Positions 16,901-26,103 are shown, numbered from the stretch's first letter. The stretch: DNA of 64,000 bases from Bacillus sp. EB600 (GCF_024494385.1 NZ_JAEVLT010000009.1:62001-126000); one strand, 5' to 3'. Notes: generated from the sequence alone by a model not told the origin. Made by a program: numbers and translations.

Positions 16901-18214
16901 ATGGAAACGGAAAAAGTAAGTAATTCATTAGAAATTGGAATTGATACAAAGTTACCGCCGGCTAAAGGGATTTTGTACGGTTTACAGCATGTGTTTGTTT
17001 CAAATGTATGGCTCGACCCTATTTTTGTTGCGGCAATGATTGGACTCCCGTTGTCGTTATCCGCAAATATTGTGAATTCGATTTTCATCGCAGCGGGTTT
17101 GGTTACACTTGTCCAAGCAACAAAACTTGTTAGGCTGCCGATTGTTCAAGGACCTTCTGCCGCCTTCGACTCGATTATGATTTCTGCCGGGAAGGCGAAC
17201 GGTCTTGCTGCGGCGAGTGGAGGTATTTTTCTTAGTGCTATTATCTTTTTTATCTTGTCTATTACTGGAGTAATTGGAAAATTGAAAACCTTGTTTACAC
17301 CGGTTATTTCTGGAACGGTTATCTTTATCGTAGGGATTTCCTTATCAAGCTTTACCCTGTTTGAATTTTTAGGCGGAACACCTGGAATGGAAAGTTTTGC
17401 AAAATCAACCACGTTACTTCTGTCTATTCCAACAGCAGCGATTGTGGTCCTGTTATCCCTTTTTGGCAAAGGAACATTAAAATCCTTTTCCTTTCTGATT
17501 GCCTTAGTGGTCGGGGATATCATTGCCTTTTTCTTGGGAAAAACAAACTTTTCAGCGATTGCGGATAAAGGTTGGTTTGGGCTGCCACAGTTTCTTCCTT
17601 ATGGTCATTTAGCCTTTCATTGGAGTACGTTTATTCCATTTTTTGTTGCTTATCTGGTTGCGGTGATTGAAGCGATGGGCGTTTATGAGGCATCAGCGGA
17701 AATGCTGAAGATTGATCTTGACTCGAAACGGATTCGGAATGGATTTGCTGGGGAAGCAGGCGGCTCGCTTATATCCTCGCTGATCGGGGGATTTCCAACG
17801 ACTGCTTATGCCCAGAATGTTGGTCTCCTGCGATTAACGGGTGTAGGTTCAAGACAGCCTGTTATGATTGCTGGGATCATCTTTTTGATTTTAGGCTTTG
17901 TTCCAAAGGCAGGGGCATTGCTTGCGTTAACGCCTGACGCCGTGGTCGGGGGCATCTTTTTACCGGCCGCAGCCAGCTTGATCTTTACCGGGATCTCTCT
18001 TATTGGAAAAATTGAAAAAACAGATACAAATTATATGATCATTGGGCTTTCTATTTTGCTGGCGATTAGTCTTCCGGCCTATTTCAAGGATGTGAAAGGA
18101 ACAGTCGGAACATTTCTTTCGAATAGCATTTTAATTGCAGCGTTCTCATCGATTATCCTTCAGGTAGTGCTTATTACAATACCTCGTTTAGTCGGAAAGG
18201 GGACAAGCAAATGA
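16901..18214 (+). CDS. NCS2-family (xanthine/uracil-type) permease under TPP control
   Basis: 437 aa from ATG at 16901 behind CAGGGGGAAAAAACA; the longer frame reaching 16778 would translate the hairpin repeat and is not credible. About 12-14 membrane helices with NCS2 features: QHVFVSNVWLDPIF near the N-terminus, VQGPSAAFDS in TM3, and VIEAMGVYEASAEM with the substrate-site Glu, then GFAGEAGGSLISSLIGGFPT. NCS2 members carry purines, pyrimidines or ascorbate with H+ or Na+. Because a TPP riboswitch controls it, the likely cargo is a thiamine precursor or breakdown product, perhaps the pyrimidine moiety (inference). Stop overlaps the next start. Confidence 0.9.
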   Translation: METEKVSNSLEIGIDTKLPPAKGILYGLQHVFVSNVWLDPIFVAAMIGLPLSLSANIVNSIFIAAGLVTLVQATKLVRLPIVQGPSAAFDSIMISAGKANGLAAASGGIFLSAIIFFILSITGVIGKLKTLFTPVISGTVIFIVGISLSSFTLFEFLGGTPGMESFAKSTTLLLSIPTAAIVVLLSLFGKGTLKSFSFLIALVVGDIIAFFLGKTNFSAIADKGWFGLPQFLPYGHLAFHWSTFIPFFVAYLVAVIEAMGVYEASAEMLKIDLDSKRIRNGFAGEAGGSLISSLIGGFPTTAYAQNVGLLRLTGVGSRQPVMIAGIIFLILGFVPKAGALLALTPDAVVGGIFLPAAASLIFTGISLIGKIEKTDTNYMIIGLSILLAISLPAYFKDVKGTVGTFLSNSILIAAFSSIILQVVLITIPRLVGKGTSK

Positions 18215-19320
18215 GAGAGGATTCGCTAAAAATCACGACTGAGATCAGAGCGTTTATTGAACGATACAAGGAAGAAGATTCCTCTGAAAAAGAGTACAAT
18301 GACATCGCTTTAAAGCTTTTTAAATTTCAATTTCAATATAATCAACCCTATAAAAAATTTTGCCAGGCAAAACGAAAAACACCGTTAACGGTGAAACACT
18401 GGAGCCAAATCCCTCCGATCCCGATTCAAGGATTCAAGGAATTAACGTTATCGTGTGAGCCGGCAGATGAGGTCAACGCTGTTTTTATGACAAGCGGGAC
18501 AACCAATCCAAATGCAAAGGGAAAAAATTATCACCCGACATTTGAAGTCTGGGATCGATCCATGAAATATCCATTTAAGCAATTTGTTCTGCCAGATTGT
18601 GAAAAAATAACCACCTTTGTCTTGTCACCTGCGGAGGACCTGAACAAAAACTCATCCCTGTCACGCTATTTATCCAATGCTGTTACCTTTTTTGGCACCG
18701 AAAACAGCCGGTTTTTCTTTCATGAAAATGGCTTAGATATGAAAGGATTAGCGGAAGCATTGCGGGAATGCGAGGAGCGGAAGGAGCCAGTTATGTTACT
18801 GGGCGCAACATTCTCTTATGTTCACTTCCTCGATTATGTAAAAGAAGCGAACCTTCAGTTTAAGCTCGCAAGCGGCAGCCGTATTTTTGATACCGGCGGC
18901 TTTAAAGGTCAATCGCGTGAAGTGGAAATGGAAAAATTATATGAAGATTTTGCGGAATTTTTTCAGGTGGGAAGAAGCAAGTGCATCAATATGTACGGGA
19001 TGACGGAGCTGTGCTCGCAAATGTATGACCAAACCATTCTTTCATCCTATTTGGGCGGAGAGGTTATTGTTGATAAAGCTGGCCCTGCCTGGGTCAAAAC
19101 GCTTGTACTTGATACGAATACACTCGAACCGGTCGAAGATGGCGAGGTTGGGGTGATTGCTCACTATGATCTCGCGAATTGGAATTCCTCACTGGCCATT
19201 TTAACAGAAGATATTGGATACAAAACAAAAAACGGCTTTGTTTTACTTGGAAGAGTACAAGGATCGGAAGCAAGAGGATGCTCAATTGCCGTCGATCAGC
19301 TAATCGAAGCGAATAAATGA
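18211..19320 (+). CDS. LuxE-like acyl-protein synthetase / carboxylate-activating enzyme
   Basis: 369 aa, ATGA overlap with the permease gene. LuxE family: nucleotide loop MTSGTTNPNAKGKNYHPTFE in the N-terminal half, NMYGMTELCSQMYD in the middle, and ARGCSIAVDQL near the end, where C357 matches the acyl-accepting Cys of LuxE. LuxE makes an acyl-AMP from a carboxylic acid and ATP, then transfers the acyl group to its Cys and on to LuxC. No luciferase genes are nearby, so bioluminescence is not the purpose. With the downstream reductase it could activate a carboxylated thiamine precursor (inference). Confidence 0.88.
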   Translation: MREDSLKITTEIRAFIERYKEEDSSEKEYNDIALKLFKFQFQYNQPYKKFCQAKRKTPLTVKHWSQIPPIPIQGFKELTLSCEPADEVNAVFMTSGTTNPNAKGKNYHPTFEVWDRSMKYPFKQFVLPDCEKITTFVLSPAEDLNKNSSLSRYLSNAVTFFGTENSRFFFHENGLDMKGLAEALRECEERKEPVMLLGATFSYVHFLDYVKEANLQFKLASGSRIFDTGGFKGQSREVEMEKLYEDFAEFFQVGRSKCINMYGMTELCSQMYDQTILSSYLGGEVIVDKAGPAWVKTLVLDTNTLEPVEDGEVGVIAHYDLANWNSSLAILTEDIGYKTKNGFVLLGRVQGSEARGCSIAVDQLIEANK

Positions 19321-19334
19321 GGGGGAACGGCACT

Positions 19335-20783
19335 TTGGACATAGAAGAGATTTCAGCTTATTGGCTGCCAAAAGAAGTACAAGTAACCTCATTTCGTGAA
19401 GAAATCATTGAAGGATCATATCGATTAAAGTATCCGCTTTTAACAGGTGAACAAATTGAAATGATCGGGAGAACTGTGCGAAAGAACCGGGACAACTATT
19501 TAGCAAAACTGGGAACAAATGAAATTATTGAAAAAATTGATCAGATCGTCTCCAAATGGCTCGTTCCGGACTACCCGCTGCGAAAGCTGGCAGAGGCACT
19601 TATTCCCAAGATCACCGGCTATGACGCGGAAATGGTCCGGCTTGAATTAAAAAGGTATATCCGAACGTTTCGGAAGAAAGAATTGCTGCGCTTTCTTGAT
19701 GAAGAGTTTGACCAGCCTGCCATACTTGATGAGTTCCGTCCTCGAAAATCAGGAGGATTCACGCGAGCATATGGACCAAAATCGATCTTTCATGTTTTTT
19801 CAGGGAATGTTCCGGGCGTCCAAATTTGGAGTTTATTGATGGGACTTATTCTAAAATCAGCCAATCTTGGCAAGACTTCCATCTCTGAGCCGCTGTTTCC
19901 CGTCTTGTTTGTAAGGTCACTGGCAGAAGTTGATGAAAAACTGGCCGATTCGATTGCCATTTTACCATGGAAAGGCGGGACGAGTGAGCTTGAGGAAGCG
20001 GCGATCCGTTTCGCGGACTCAGTGATCGTCTACGGGTCTGATAAAGCTGTTGACGCGATTCAAAAAATGGTCCCATCTTCGAAAACATTTTTACACTATG
20101 GCCACAAAATCAGTTTGGCGGTTATTGGGAATGAAGCATTAACACCAGATCATTATTATGAAACAATTTTTAAAGTGGCTGAAGATATGTCCGTATATGA
20201 CCAGCAAAGCTGTATGTCTCCACAATCCGTTCTCGTTGAAACAGGAGGAGCCATCAGTCCAAGGCAATTTGCACAAATGCTGGCAGCAGAACTTGAGCGG
20301 TACAATAAAAAAAGGCCAAGAGCAAAGCTTTCCGATGAAGAGGCCATGTCCATCCATCGGCACAGGCACCAGTATGAGCTTCAGTCATTTAAGGATGGGG
20401 CGGTTTCGGTCTATGCCAGTCAACATGACACTTCCTGGACGGTTATTTATCACCATGAACCTGGCTTTGCAGGATCTGCGTTAAATCGGACCATTCATGT
20501 GTCTTCATCGGAAGAATTGGAAGCAGATCTTCAAAAAATTCAGCCATTTGAGCAGTACTTGCAATCATGCGGCATCGCTGTTTCACCTGTTCGGCTGTTT
20601 CGAATGGCAGAAATTCTCGGAGATTTGGGTGTCAATCGAATTTGTTCGATTGGTGAAATGAATCGGGCCAAGCCAGGCTGGCACCATGATGGCAGGTTTA
20701 ATTTACTTGATTTGGTCCGGATGGTGGATATTGAGCGGAATGTGGAAGAAGATCTTGAAGGGTATGATCCTGATGTGGAGTAG
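19335..20783 (+). CDS. LuxC-like acyl-CoA/acyl-thioester reductase
   Basis: 482 aa from TTG at 19335, placed after GAGGGGGAA; the ATG at 19317 overlaps the LuxE stop and has no ribosome-binding site. Aldehyde-dehydrogenase-like fold of the LuxC family: FHVFSGNVPGVQIWSLLMG as cofactor region, ILPWKGG, and the catalytic Cys293 in YDQQSCMSPQSVLVE. It receives the acyl group from LuxE and reduces it with NADPH to an aldehyde. Directly follows luxE-like and precedes an SDR, so an acid-to-aldehyde-to-alcohol chain is chemically consistent. Confidence 0.88.
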   Translation: MDIEEISAYWLPKEVQVTSFREEIIEGSYRLKYPLLTGEQIEMIGRTVRKNRDNYLAKLGTNEIIEKIDQIVSKWLVPDYPLRKLAEALIPKITGYDAEMVRLELKRYIRTFRKKELLRFLDEEFDQPAILDEFRPRKSGGFTRAYGPKSIFHVFSGNVPGVQIWSLLMGLILKSANLGKTSISEPLFPVLFVRSLAEVDEKLADSIAILPWKGGTSELEEAAIRFADSVIVYGSDKAVDAIQKMVPSSKTFLHYGHKISLAVIGNEALTPDHYYETIFKVAEDMSVYDQQSCMSPQSVLVETGGAISPRQFAQMLAAELERYNKKRPRAKLSDEEAMSIHRHRHQYELQSFKDGAVSVYASQHDTSWTVIYHHEPGFAGSALNRTIHVSSSEELEADLQKIQPFEQYLQSCGIAVSPVRLFRMAEILGDLGVNRICSIGEMNRAKPGWHHDGRFNLLDLVRMVDIERNVEEDLEGYDPDVE

Positions 20784-20797
20784 AAAGAAGGCTGACG

Positions 20798-21565
20798 ATG
20801 AATTTACAAGATAAAGTTGTCTTAGTAACAGGTGCGAGCAGGGGGATCGGGGCCGCGATTGCGAAAAAATTTGCTTCTGAAGGTGCTTTTGTCGTCGTAA
20901 ATTTTTTTAAAAATCAATCCCTAGCAGAGGCCGTTGTAGCTGAAATCGAATCACTTGGAGGGCAAGGAGCAGCCATCCAGGCAGATGTCCGGAATGCTGA
21001 CCAAGTAAATGAGATGATGGGGCAAATCATTGATCAATTTGGCGGTATTGATGTAGTGGTCAATAATGCCTTAAGCCACTATACGTTTAATCCGAAAACA
21101 AGGAAAACAGCATGGGAAATGGAATGGGAAGACTATGAGGAGCAGCTCCAGGGAAATGTTCACGGTGCATTTAACATTTGCCAGGCTGCGCTGCCATATA
21201 TGAGAGACCGTTGTTCAGGAAGAATCATTAACATTGTCAGTAATTTGATTGATTTTCCCGTGATTCCCTATCATGACTATTCAACAGCGAAAATGGCCCT
21301 GCTTGGCTTTACCAGGAATCTCGCCAAAGAGTTAGGCTCGTTTGGAATTACCGTCAACGCGGTTTCACCAGGCCTTACCTATCCAACAGATTCCAGCTAT
21401 GAAACGAAGGAGGACGTAAGGAATTCAATTATCGAGTTAACCCCGATGTGCCGTTTGGCTATGCCTGAGGATATTGCCGGGGCAGTATTATTCCTCGCCT
21501 CTGAATGGGCATCGTTTATTACAGGGCAATGCATCAATGTAGACGGTGGATTGGTGATGAACTGA
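20798..21565 (+). CDS. Short-chain dehydrogenase/reductase (FabG-like), last gene of TPP operon
   Basis: 255 aa. TGASRGIG (11-18), NNA (89-91) with an unusual insert rich in aromatic residues (TAWEMEWEDYEE), S148, Y161 and K165 (DYSTAKMAL), and the SDR C-terminus ITGQCINVDGG. Lies 14 bases after the LuxC-like gene. Annotation engines would call it 3-oxoacyl-ACP reductase. In this operon a role as the final aldehyde reductase, giving the alcohol form of a thiamine precursor, is a better hypothesis. Terminated by the hairpin at 21641. Confidence 0.88.
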   Translation: MNLQDKVVLVTGASRGIGAAIAKKFASEGAFVVVNFFKNQSLAEAVVAEIESLGGQGAAIQADVRNADQVNEMMGQIIDQFGGIDVVVNNALSHYTFNPKTRKTAWEMEWEDYEEQLQGNVHGAFNICQAALPYMRDRCSGRIINIVSNLIDFPVIPYHDYSTAKMALLGFTRNLAKELGSFGITVNAVSPGLTYPTDSSYETKEDVRNSIIELTPMCRLAMPEDIAGAVLFLASEWASFITGQCINVDGGLVMN

Positions 21566-21640
21566 CAAGCTCCTTCATTTTAGGTTTATGGTGAGTCAGG
21601 GGTTGTCTCAGAGGTGCAAACAAAAATATTTCAATGAAAT

Positions 21641-21669
21641 GCACACGTCATCTCGTGTGCGTTTTTTTT
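21641..21669 (+). terminator. Intrinsic terminator of TPP-riboswitch operon
   Basis: GCACACG-TCATCT-CGTGTGC followed by GTTTTTTTT. The rest of 21566-21908 shows no gene. Confidence 0.9.
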
Positions 21670-21908
21670 ATTGAAGAATGAAGCTTTCTATTTTTTAAAG
21701 TTTCATGATATGTGTTCCTACAAGTGAACTATCCAGGTGTAGTGCTGCTATTCATTATTTGCTTTAAGAAGGATATTTATGATTATTTTGACTCATAAAT
21801 AATAAAAAAATAATGCCAACATAACTTAAACCCTTATAGTGTAAATTAAAGTTCGGGAAGTGAAAAAAACAAGCTTTCTGAATTTCTAAAAAAGGGAAGT
21901 GCTTACAT

Positions 21909-22205
21909 TTGAATAACTGGATAACATCATTGTTTACTAAAGGGAGAAGACAACCTCTTTTAAATATGTTTGGCAGAAGAAGAAACACTAATGGGATGAT
22001 ATGGTGGGGATCTTTACTAGGTCTGGGTGTTAGTGCAGCAGCCTATGGATTAAGCAGAAATCAAAACAAAAATATGTTAGCCCCATTTCAAAATTTGATG
22101 AATAATACTCGTGTAGGAAAAAATGTCCAACAACTGAATATGGCTGGATTAACTGAGTTTGCAAAGGAATTAGCCCCTAATAAAAATCAATTTAACAACA
22201 AATAG
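21909..22205 (+). CDS. Small membrane protein of unknown function, 98 aa
   Basis: Not recognised. TTG start nine bases after AAAGGGAAG. Basic N-terminus (TKGRRQPLLNMFGRRR), one Gly/Ala-rich hydrophobic segment at about residues 30-48 (MIWWGSLLGLGVSAAAYGL), then a polar Asn/Gln-rich tail. Predicted single-pass membrane protein with a cytoplasmic, positively charged start. A good terminator follows. Confidence 0.6.
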   Translation: MNNWITSLFTKGRRQPLLNMFGRRRNTNGMIWWGSLLGLGVSAAAYGLSRNQNKNMLAPFQNLMNNTRVGKNVQQLNMAGLTEFAKELAPNKNQFNNK

Positions 22206-22213
22206 TCTTTATT

Positions 22214-22243
22214 AAATGTCCACGATATGGTGGGCATTTTTTT
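22214..22243 (+). terminator. Intrinsic terminator
   Basis: AATGTCCAC-GATAT-GGTGGGCATT with a T-run, just past the 98-aa gene. Confidence 0.8.
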
Positions 22244-22314
22244 AAATCATTTGACCAGAAATGAAAACCACTTTCTCCTGCTTTTAGTTTTCCAACAAGG
22301 ATTAGCTATAGTTA

Positions 22315-22366
22315 ATGGGGACGGTTCTCTTGTTCTTTTCGTGGAAAAACAAGAGAACCACCCCCT
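22315..22366. repeat. GGGGACGGTTCT hairpin repeat (copy 5)
   Basis: ATGGGGACGGTTCTCTTGTT pairs with AACAAGAGAACCACCCCC; the right arm carries a CGT to CAC change. Confidence 0.8.
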
Positions 22367-22438
22367 TGCTTCATCAAGCGCCGCAGTCTTCTTTCTGAGA
22401 TTGTTCATAACTCTTATGAAAATTCACCATGTTCTAAA

Positions 22439-22485
22439 GGAGACGGTTCTCTCGCATCCGTCCATGGGAACACAAGAACCGTCCC
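22439..22485. repeat. GGGGACGGTTCT hairpin repeat (copy 6)
   Basis: GGAGACGGTTCTCTCGC and ACAAGAACCGTCCC. A lone GTTCATAAC nonamer lies between copies 5 and 6 (22404), the same word that builds the 21-bp arrays at 26.3 and 49.5 kb. Confidence 0.75.
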
Positions 22486-22555
22486 TACGCTTTTCCCCTA
22501 CGCTTTCCCTTCGTTTTTCTTGTTGTGATAACGATTTTCATTTATAATTTGAATT

Positions 22556-24787
22556 ATGGAAAAAGTCATGATTCATCAACCTATTCTATATTGGAAGACC
22601 CGTCTTTCTACATCTGATCCGGGCTTTATTCGGCTTCGATTTGCAGCAAATATTGTGTTAACTGTCTTTTCTGCCTGCCTTGTTATGCTTCTACTTAGTA
22701 AGCTGGGGTGGCATGGGAATCTTACACCTGTAATGCTGACTGGTCTAGTGGGATTACAGGCGAACGTGATTGTCAATGACCAAACAGAAAGGGCTAGAAA
22801 AATCACAACCTTGCTGTTTCCTTTAGCGAGTGCCATTTCCATTACACTGGCAGCAGTATTTTTGAATATTGGTTATCATCTTTCAGACATTATGCTGGTG
22901 ATCATCGTTTTTCTTGCCTTCTTTATACAGCGTTTCGGCATCAGGTATTTTTCATTTGGGATGATTGGCTTTCTTACATTCTACTTTTCGCTTATGTACC
23001 TGCAGAGTCTCACATTTGCACAGCTCCCTTGGTATTATTTGGGCATTTTCGTGGGGACTGCGTCTGCTTACATCGTAAATTTCTTTTTATCAAAAGAACA
23101 ACCGATCAAGATTCTCAAACGAAGTATGCTGTCCTATCAAAAACAGACAAATATAACGCTGGACCTTATCATTGAGATGATTCAAGACACAAACCCGAAT
23201 GCTGGGCGGGTCAACAATGTAACCCGAAATATCAAGAAACTTAATGAGTATGCGCGAATGGCCATTGGTCAATTTGAAGCCACTGACCCAGGTAAGGTAT
23301 GGCCCGGTATCCAAACGAATGAACTGCGTCTGTATGTTTTTGATGCTGCGATGCTGATTGAAACGTTAGCGCCAACTGTGAAAAAACTGCAGGATTTACA
23401 CGCTTTGGAAAAATCAGCTGTCCGTTACTGGCTTCTGCAGATCGTTCAATCGTTACGAGAGGTAGAAATACTGCGGGGAGAAAATCAACCAAACACCCTT
23501 GAAAAGCTGCAACAAACGGTTGAGAAGTTTAGGGAGGAGTTAGATCTTTTAAAAACGGAAGACCCCGAGTCTAAAAAATGGCTGTATTTATTGCGCCGGA
23601 TTGAATCAATCGGAAATCATCTAATCGATGAGGCAACGACAATCCAGCGAAAACGCCTTGAACACTTACTGGCAGATAAAAACAATGAGAAGCTAAAGGA
23701 AGGTTCGAATCCGGAGGAAAATGAAACCGGTCGAAAAAGTGCAACGAGAAAGCAGGAGCGGCATGGTCTGCATCCTGCTACTATAAAAGGACTGCAGGCT
23801 GCACTAGTCAGCGTGATTGCGATTGTATTCGGTCACTTTTTATCTCCAGATTATCCATATTGGGCGGTTCTTTCAGCTAATATGATTATTTTAGGTACGG
23901 AAACGGACGGACACTCCACCGGCAAGGCCTTCCAACGAATTGCCGGAACTGTGACGGGGGCCATCGCCGGTTTTGTGATTGGACATTTTGTTGCCGGACA
24001 GCCATATATTGCGATGCTGCTGTTAATCATGTCTATTTTTATGGGTTATTACCTAATGGCCAGGTCTTATGCGGTCTTTATTTTCTGGGTCACGATGCTG
24101 TTGGCGATGACGTTTGAGCTGTTGCTTGGCGGAGGGATCGAACAAATATTGGTATTACGCGTTATTGATACGTTGATTGGTGCCATACTTAGTGCAACGG
24201 CAGCTGCTTTTCTTTTTCCACATAAAACAACAGATAAAATCAGAAGTTCAATGATTGATTTTCTATCCAATCTGAAAGAATATGTGGATTCCTATTTAAA
24301 AAAATTCGATGGTGTAAGGGTAGTGGATGCTTTAGCTGGCAAAGCTTTGGGTTTGGATCAAAAGCTGCAACAGATCAAAAATGAGACAGATCTTATGAAA
24401 AGGTGGCCGGGAAGTTTGTCACGAGCAGGGATCGAAGAAAAATTGACGGTTCTGACAGCCATTAATTTCTATGCCAAACATCTTGTGGCTTCAAGCAACC
24501 GTGATCAGTCGCTGTTAATCGATGAAACACTCAAGCAGACCATAAAGCATGTTGGAACAACCTTTGAAAAAAATGTCGACACACTACGCAAGTTACTGAA
24601 TGAATACCCGAAGCGAGACCTTATTGTATGGGAATTAGAGAGTGATAGAGAACTGATTGAACGTATTCCTGATGGTAGTAGTAGTGATAATGTAACCCAA
24701 ATCCAATTGATTCACGATCTTGATTATGTATGGAACATCAATCAAGCAATTACGGAATTAGCCTGCGATTTGGGCGCACAAAAATAA
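22556..24787 (+). CDS. FUSC-family membrane protein (aromatic-acid-exporter-like)
   Basis: 743 aa. Two homologous membrane blocks: about residues 25-180 (six helices) and 415-560 (six helices), separated and followed by helical cytoplasmic domains of roughly 230 and 180 residues, the FUSC/AaeB layout. The second block starts HPATIKGLQAALVSVIAIVF and contains NMIILGTETDGHSTGKAFQR. Family members export aromatic acids or other toxic anions. The start is uncertain: no clear ribosome-binding site precedes 22556, and ATG at 22568 follows GGAAAAAG. Monocistronic, with hairpin repeats on both sides. Link to the aromatic island 10 kb away is only suggestive. Confidence 0.82.
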   Translation: MEKVMIHQPILYWKTRLSTSDPGFIRLRFAANIVLTVFSACLVMLLLSKLGWHGNLTPVMLTGLVGLQANVIVNDQTERARKITTLLFPLASAISITLAAVFLNIGYHLSDIMLVIIVFLAFFIQRFGIRYFSFGMIGFLTFYFSLMYLQSLTFAQLPWYYLGIFVGTASAYIVNFFLSKEQPIKILKRSMLSYQKQTNITLDLIIEMIQDTNPNAGRVNNVTRNIKKLNEYARMAIGQFEATDPGKVWPGIQTNELRLYVFDAAMLIETLAPTVKKLQDLHALEKSAVRYWLLQIVQSLREVEILRGENQPNTLEKLQQTVEKFREELDLLKTEDPESKKWLYLLRRIESIGNHLIDEATTIQRKRLEHLLADKNNEKLKEGSNPEENETGRKSATRKQERHGLHPATIKGLQAALVSVIAIVFGHFLSPDYPYWAVLSANMIILGTETDGHSTGKAFQRIAGTVTGAIAGFVIGHFVAGQPYIAMLLLIMSIFMGYYLMARSYAVFIFWVTMLLAMTFELLLGGGIEQILVLRVIDTLIGAILSATAAAFLFPHKTTDKIRSSMIDFLSNLKEYVDSYLKKFDGVRVVDALAGKALGLDQKLQQIKNETDLMKRWPGSLSRAGIEEKLTVLTAINFYAKHLVASSNRDQSLLIDETLKQTIKHVGTTFEKNVDTLRKLLNEYPKRDLIVWELESDRELIERIPDGSSSDNVTQIQLIHDLDYVWNINQAITELACDLGAQK

Positions 24788-24791
24788 AGAT

Positions 24792-24836
24792 AGGGACGGT
24801 TCTCTTGATTTCTTCAGAGGGATCCAAGAACCGTCC
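24792..24836. repeat. GGGGACGGTTCT hairpin repeat (copy 7)
   Basis: AGGGACGGTTCTCTTGATTTC and GGATCCAAGAACCGTCCT, five bases after the FUSC stop; may act as its terminator. The following stretch to 25107 shows no convincing gene; a short plus-strand frame ending NNKNTPCGVT at 24951 may be debris. Confidence 0.8.
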
Positions 24837-25107
24837 TTTCGACCTTTTTCTTCCCCATATCGACCGCTTTTCATTTGATATCCCCCTCTGGCAATTAATC
24901 GACCGTATTCGGGCCGCAAATAACAAAAATACACCATGCGGGGTCACATAGAAGGCCTATAGTGCCCCAAGTAATTTAATTAAAAATGACCATCTATCTA
25001 CCTCTGGAAAAAGAATGTAGGTTAAGGCAATTCACTGAAAGATGGTCCACTCCACAGGCACTCTTTTTGCATAAAATAATTCTATCAGATTGTAAGGAGA
25101 TGATTAC

Positions 25108-25785
25108 TTGGGAGAAAAAAAAGAATCAAATTCATCATCGACTAACCCTTCAGACTGTTTCAAACCATTCATTAGCCCCAGTCCAATTACTTCATTTAAT
25201 CCCGTTCAACGTTATCCAAAAATAGATAAAACAGCGTTTGTTAGTCAGTTTACCAGTGTCATAGGAGATGTTACGATTAGAAATAATGTATATGTAGCTC
25301 CTAATGTAAGTATACGTGCCGATGAAGGGACACCTTTTTATATAGGTTCAAATACAAATCTTCAGGACGGAGTCATTTTACATGGTTTACTGAATAAAAA
25401 AATTTCGATTGGAAAAAAAAGGTATTCAATATTTATTGGAAATGAAGTGACCATTGCTCATGGCGCGCTTGTCCACGGTCCTTGCTATATTGGAGACAAG
25501 GTATTTGTTGGATTTAAGGCTATTGTATATAATGCAATTGTAGAGAAGGGCGCGTTTATTTCATATAATGCAGTCGTAACAAATGGCGTTCGAATTCCGC
25601 CTAATCGGTTCGTGCCACCTGGAGCCCATATTGACTCTCAGGAAAAAGCCGATGCGCTTTCGCCAGTACCAAAGGATAGTAAGGAATTTGCACATGAAGT
25701 TCAACGAGTCAATCAGGAATTCCCCGCATCTTATCACCTGTTATGTGGGAAATATCGTTGTTCCTGTGGATTTGCTCATGATTAA
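25108..25785 (+). CDS. cam: Gamma-class carbonic anhydrase, Cam-type
   Basis: 225 aa, TTG start after AAGGAGA. Left-handed beta-helix protein with the zinc triad H92 (LHG), H118 and H123 (AHGALVHG) and the Cam-specific residues R70 (SIRADEG), D72 and Q86 (NLQDG). The hexapeptide turns and the acidic-loop region (LLNKKISIGKKRYSIFIGNE) match Methanosarcina-type Cam better than the common CamH/YrdA branch. Converts CO2 and water to bicarbonate. The first ~30 residues are Ser/Pro-rich and not a signal peptide. The C-terminal CGKYRCSCGFAHD adds three Cys not typical of the family and may bind metal. Apparently monocistronic. Confidence 0.88.
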   Translation: MGEKKESNSSSTNPSDCFKPFISPSPITSFNPVQRYPKIDKTAFVSQFTSVIGDVTIRNNVYVAPNVSIRADEGTPFYIGSNTNLQDGVILHGLLNKKISIGKKRYSIFIGNEVTIAHGALVHGPCYIGDKVFVGFKAIVYNAIVEKGAFISYNAVVTNGVRIPPNRFVPPGAHIDSQEKADALSPVPKDSKEFAHEVQRVNQEFPASYHLLCGKYRCSCGFAHD

Positions 25786-25811
25786 CAGTAAAATATGAAA
25801 TGTATGCTGGA

Positions 25812-25842
25812 TAGAGTCCTTTTCGAAGAGGGCTCTTTTTTG
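25812..25842 (+). terminator. Intrinsic terminator of cam
   Basis: AGAGTCC-TTTTCGAA-GAGGGCTCTTTTTT hairpin with T-run, 27 bases after the stop. Confidence 0.75.
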
Positions 25843-26011
25843 TATAATATAGAAAGTGGCAATTGAGGCATGTGAAAGATTGTCCGTAAACGAAGGAGCA
25901 GGTTATTTTTTGTTGCGTCCGTAAAAATTATTTTGCCTTTTTCTTGGAGGAAATGAGCGAGATTGACTAGAATTGTAAAAGTTAAAGAAAGAACGAAAGG
26001 AGTCTTATTAC

Positions 26012-26098
26012 ATGAAATTTTGGGTTAAGGCACTTATCGTAATAGATATTATGATCGTTTTGGCTGTCATAGGCGGGGAAGTATTTTTTAGCATATGA
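26012..26098 (+). CDS. 28-residue single-pass membrane peptide
   Basis: ATG nine bases after AAAGGAG. Product MKFWVKALIVIDIMIVLAVI followed by GGEVFFSI: essentially one transmembrane helix. Too short for family assignment. Ribosome-binding site and hydrophobic pattern support translation. Confidence 0.45.
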   Translation: MKFWVKALIVIDIMIVLAVIGGEVFFSI

Positions 26099-26103
26099 TA
26101 CAA

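Noticed and set aside
18211-20783. Bioluminescence (lux) operon
   Set aside because: LuxE- and LuxC-like genes are present but there is no luxA/luxB luciferase, and control is by TPP.
24840-24951. Gene fragment on plus strand ending NNKNTPCGVT
   Set aside because: Short, begins in a hairpin repeat, no start or recognisable family; probably chance or unidentifiable debris.
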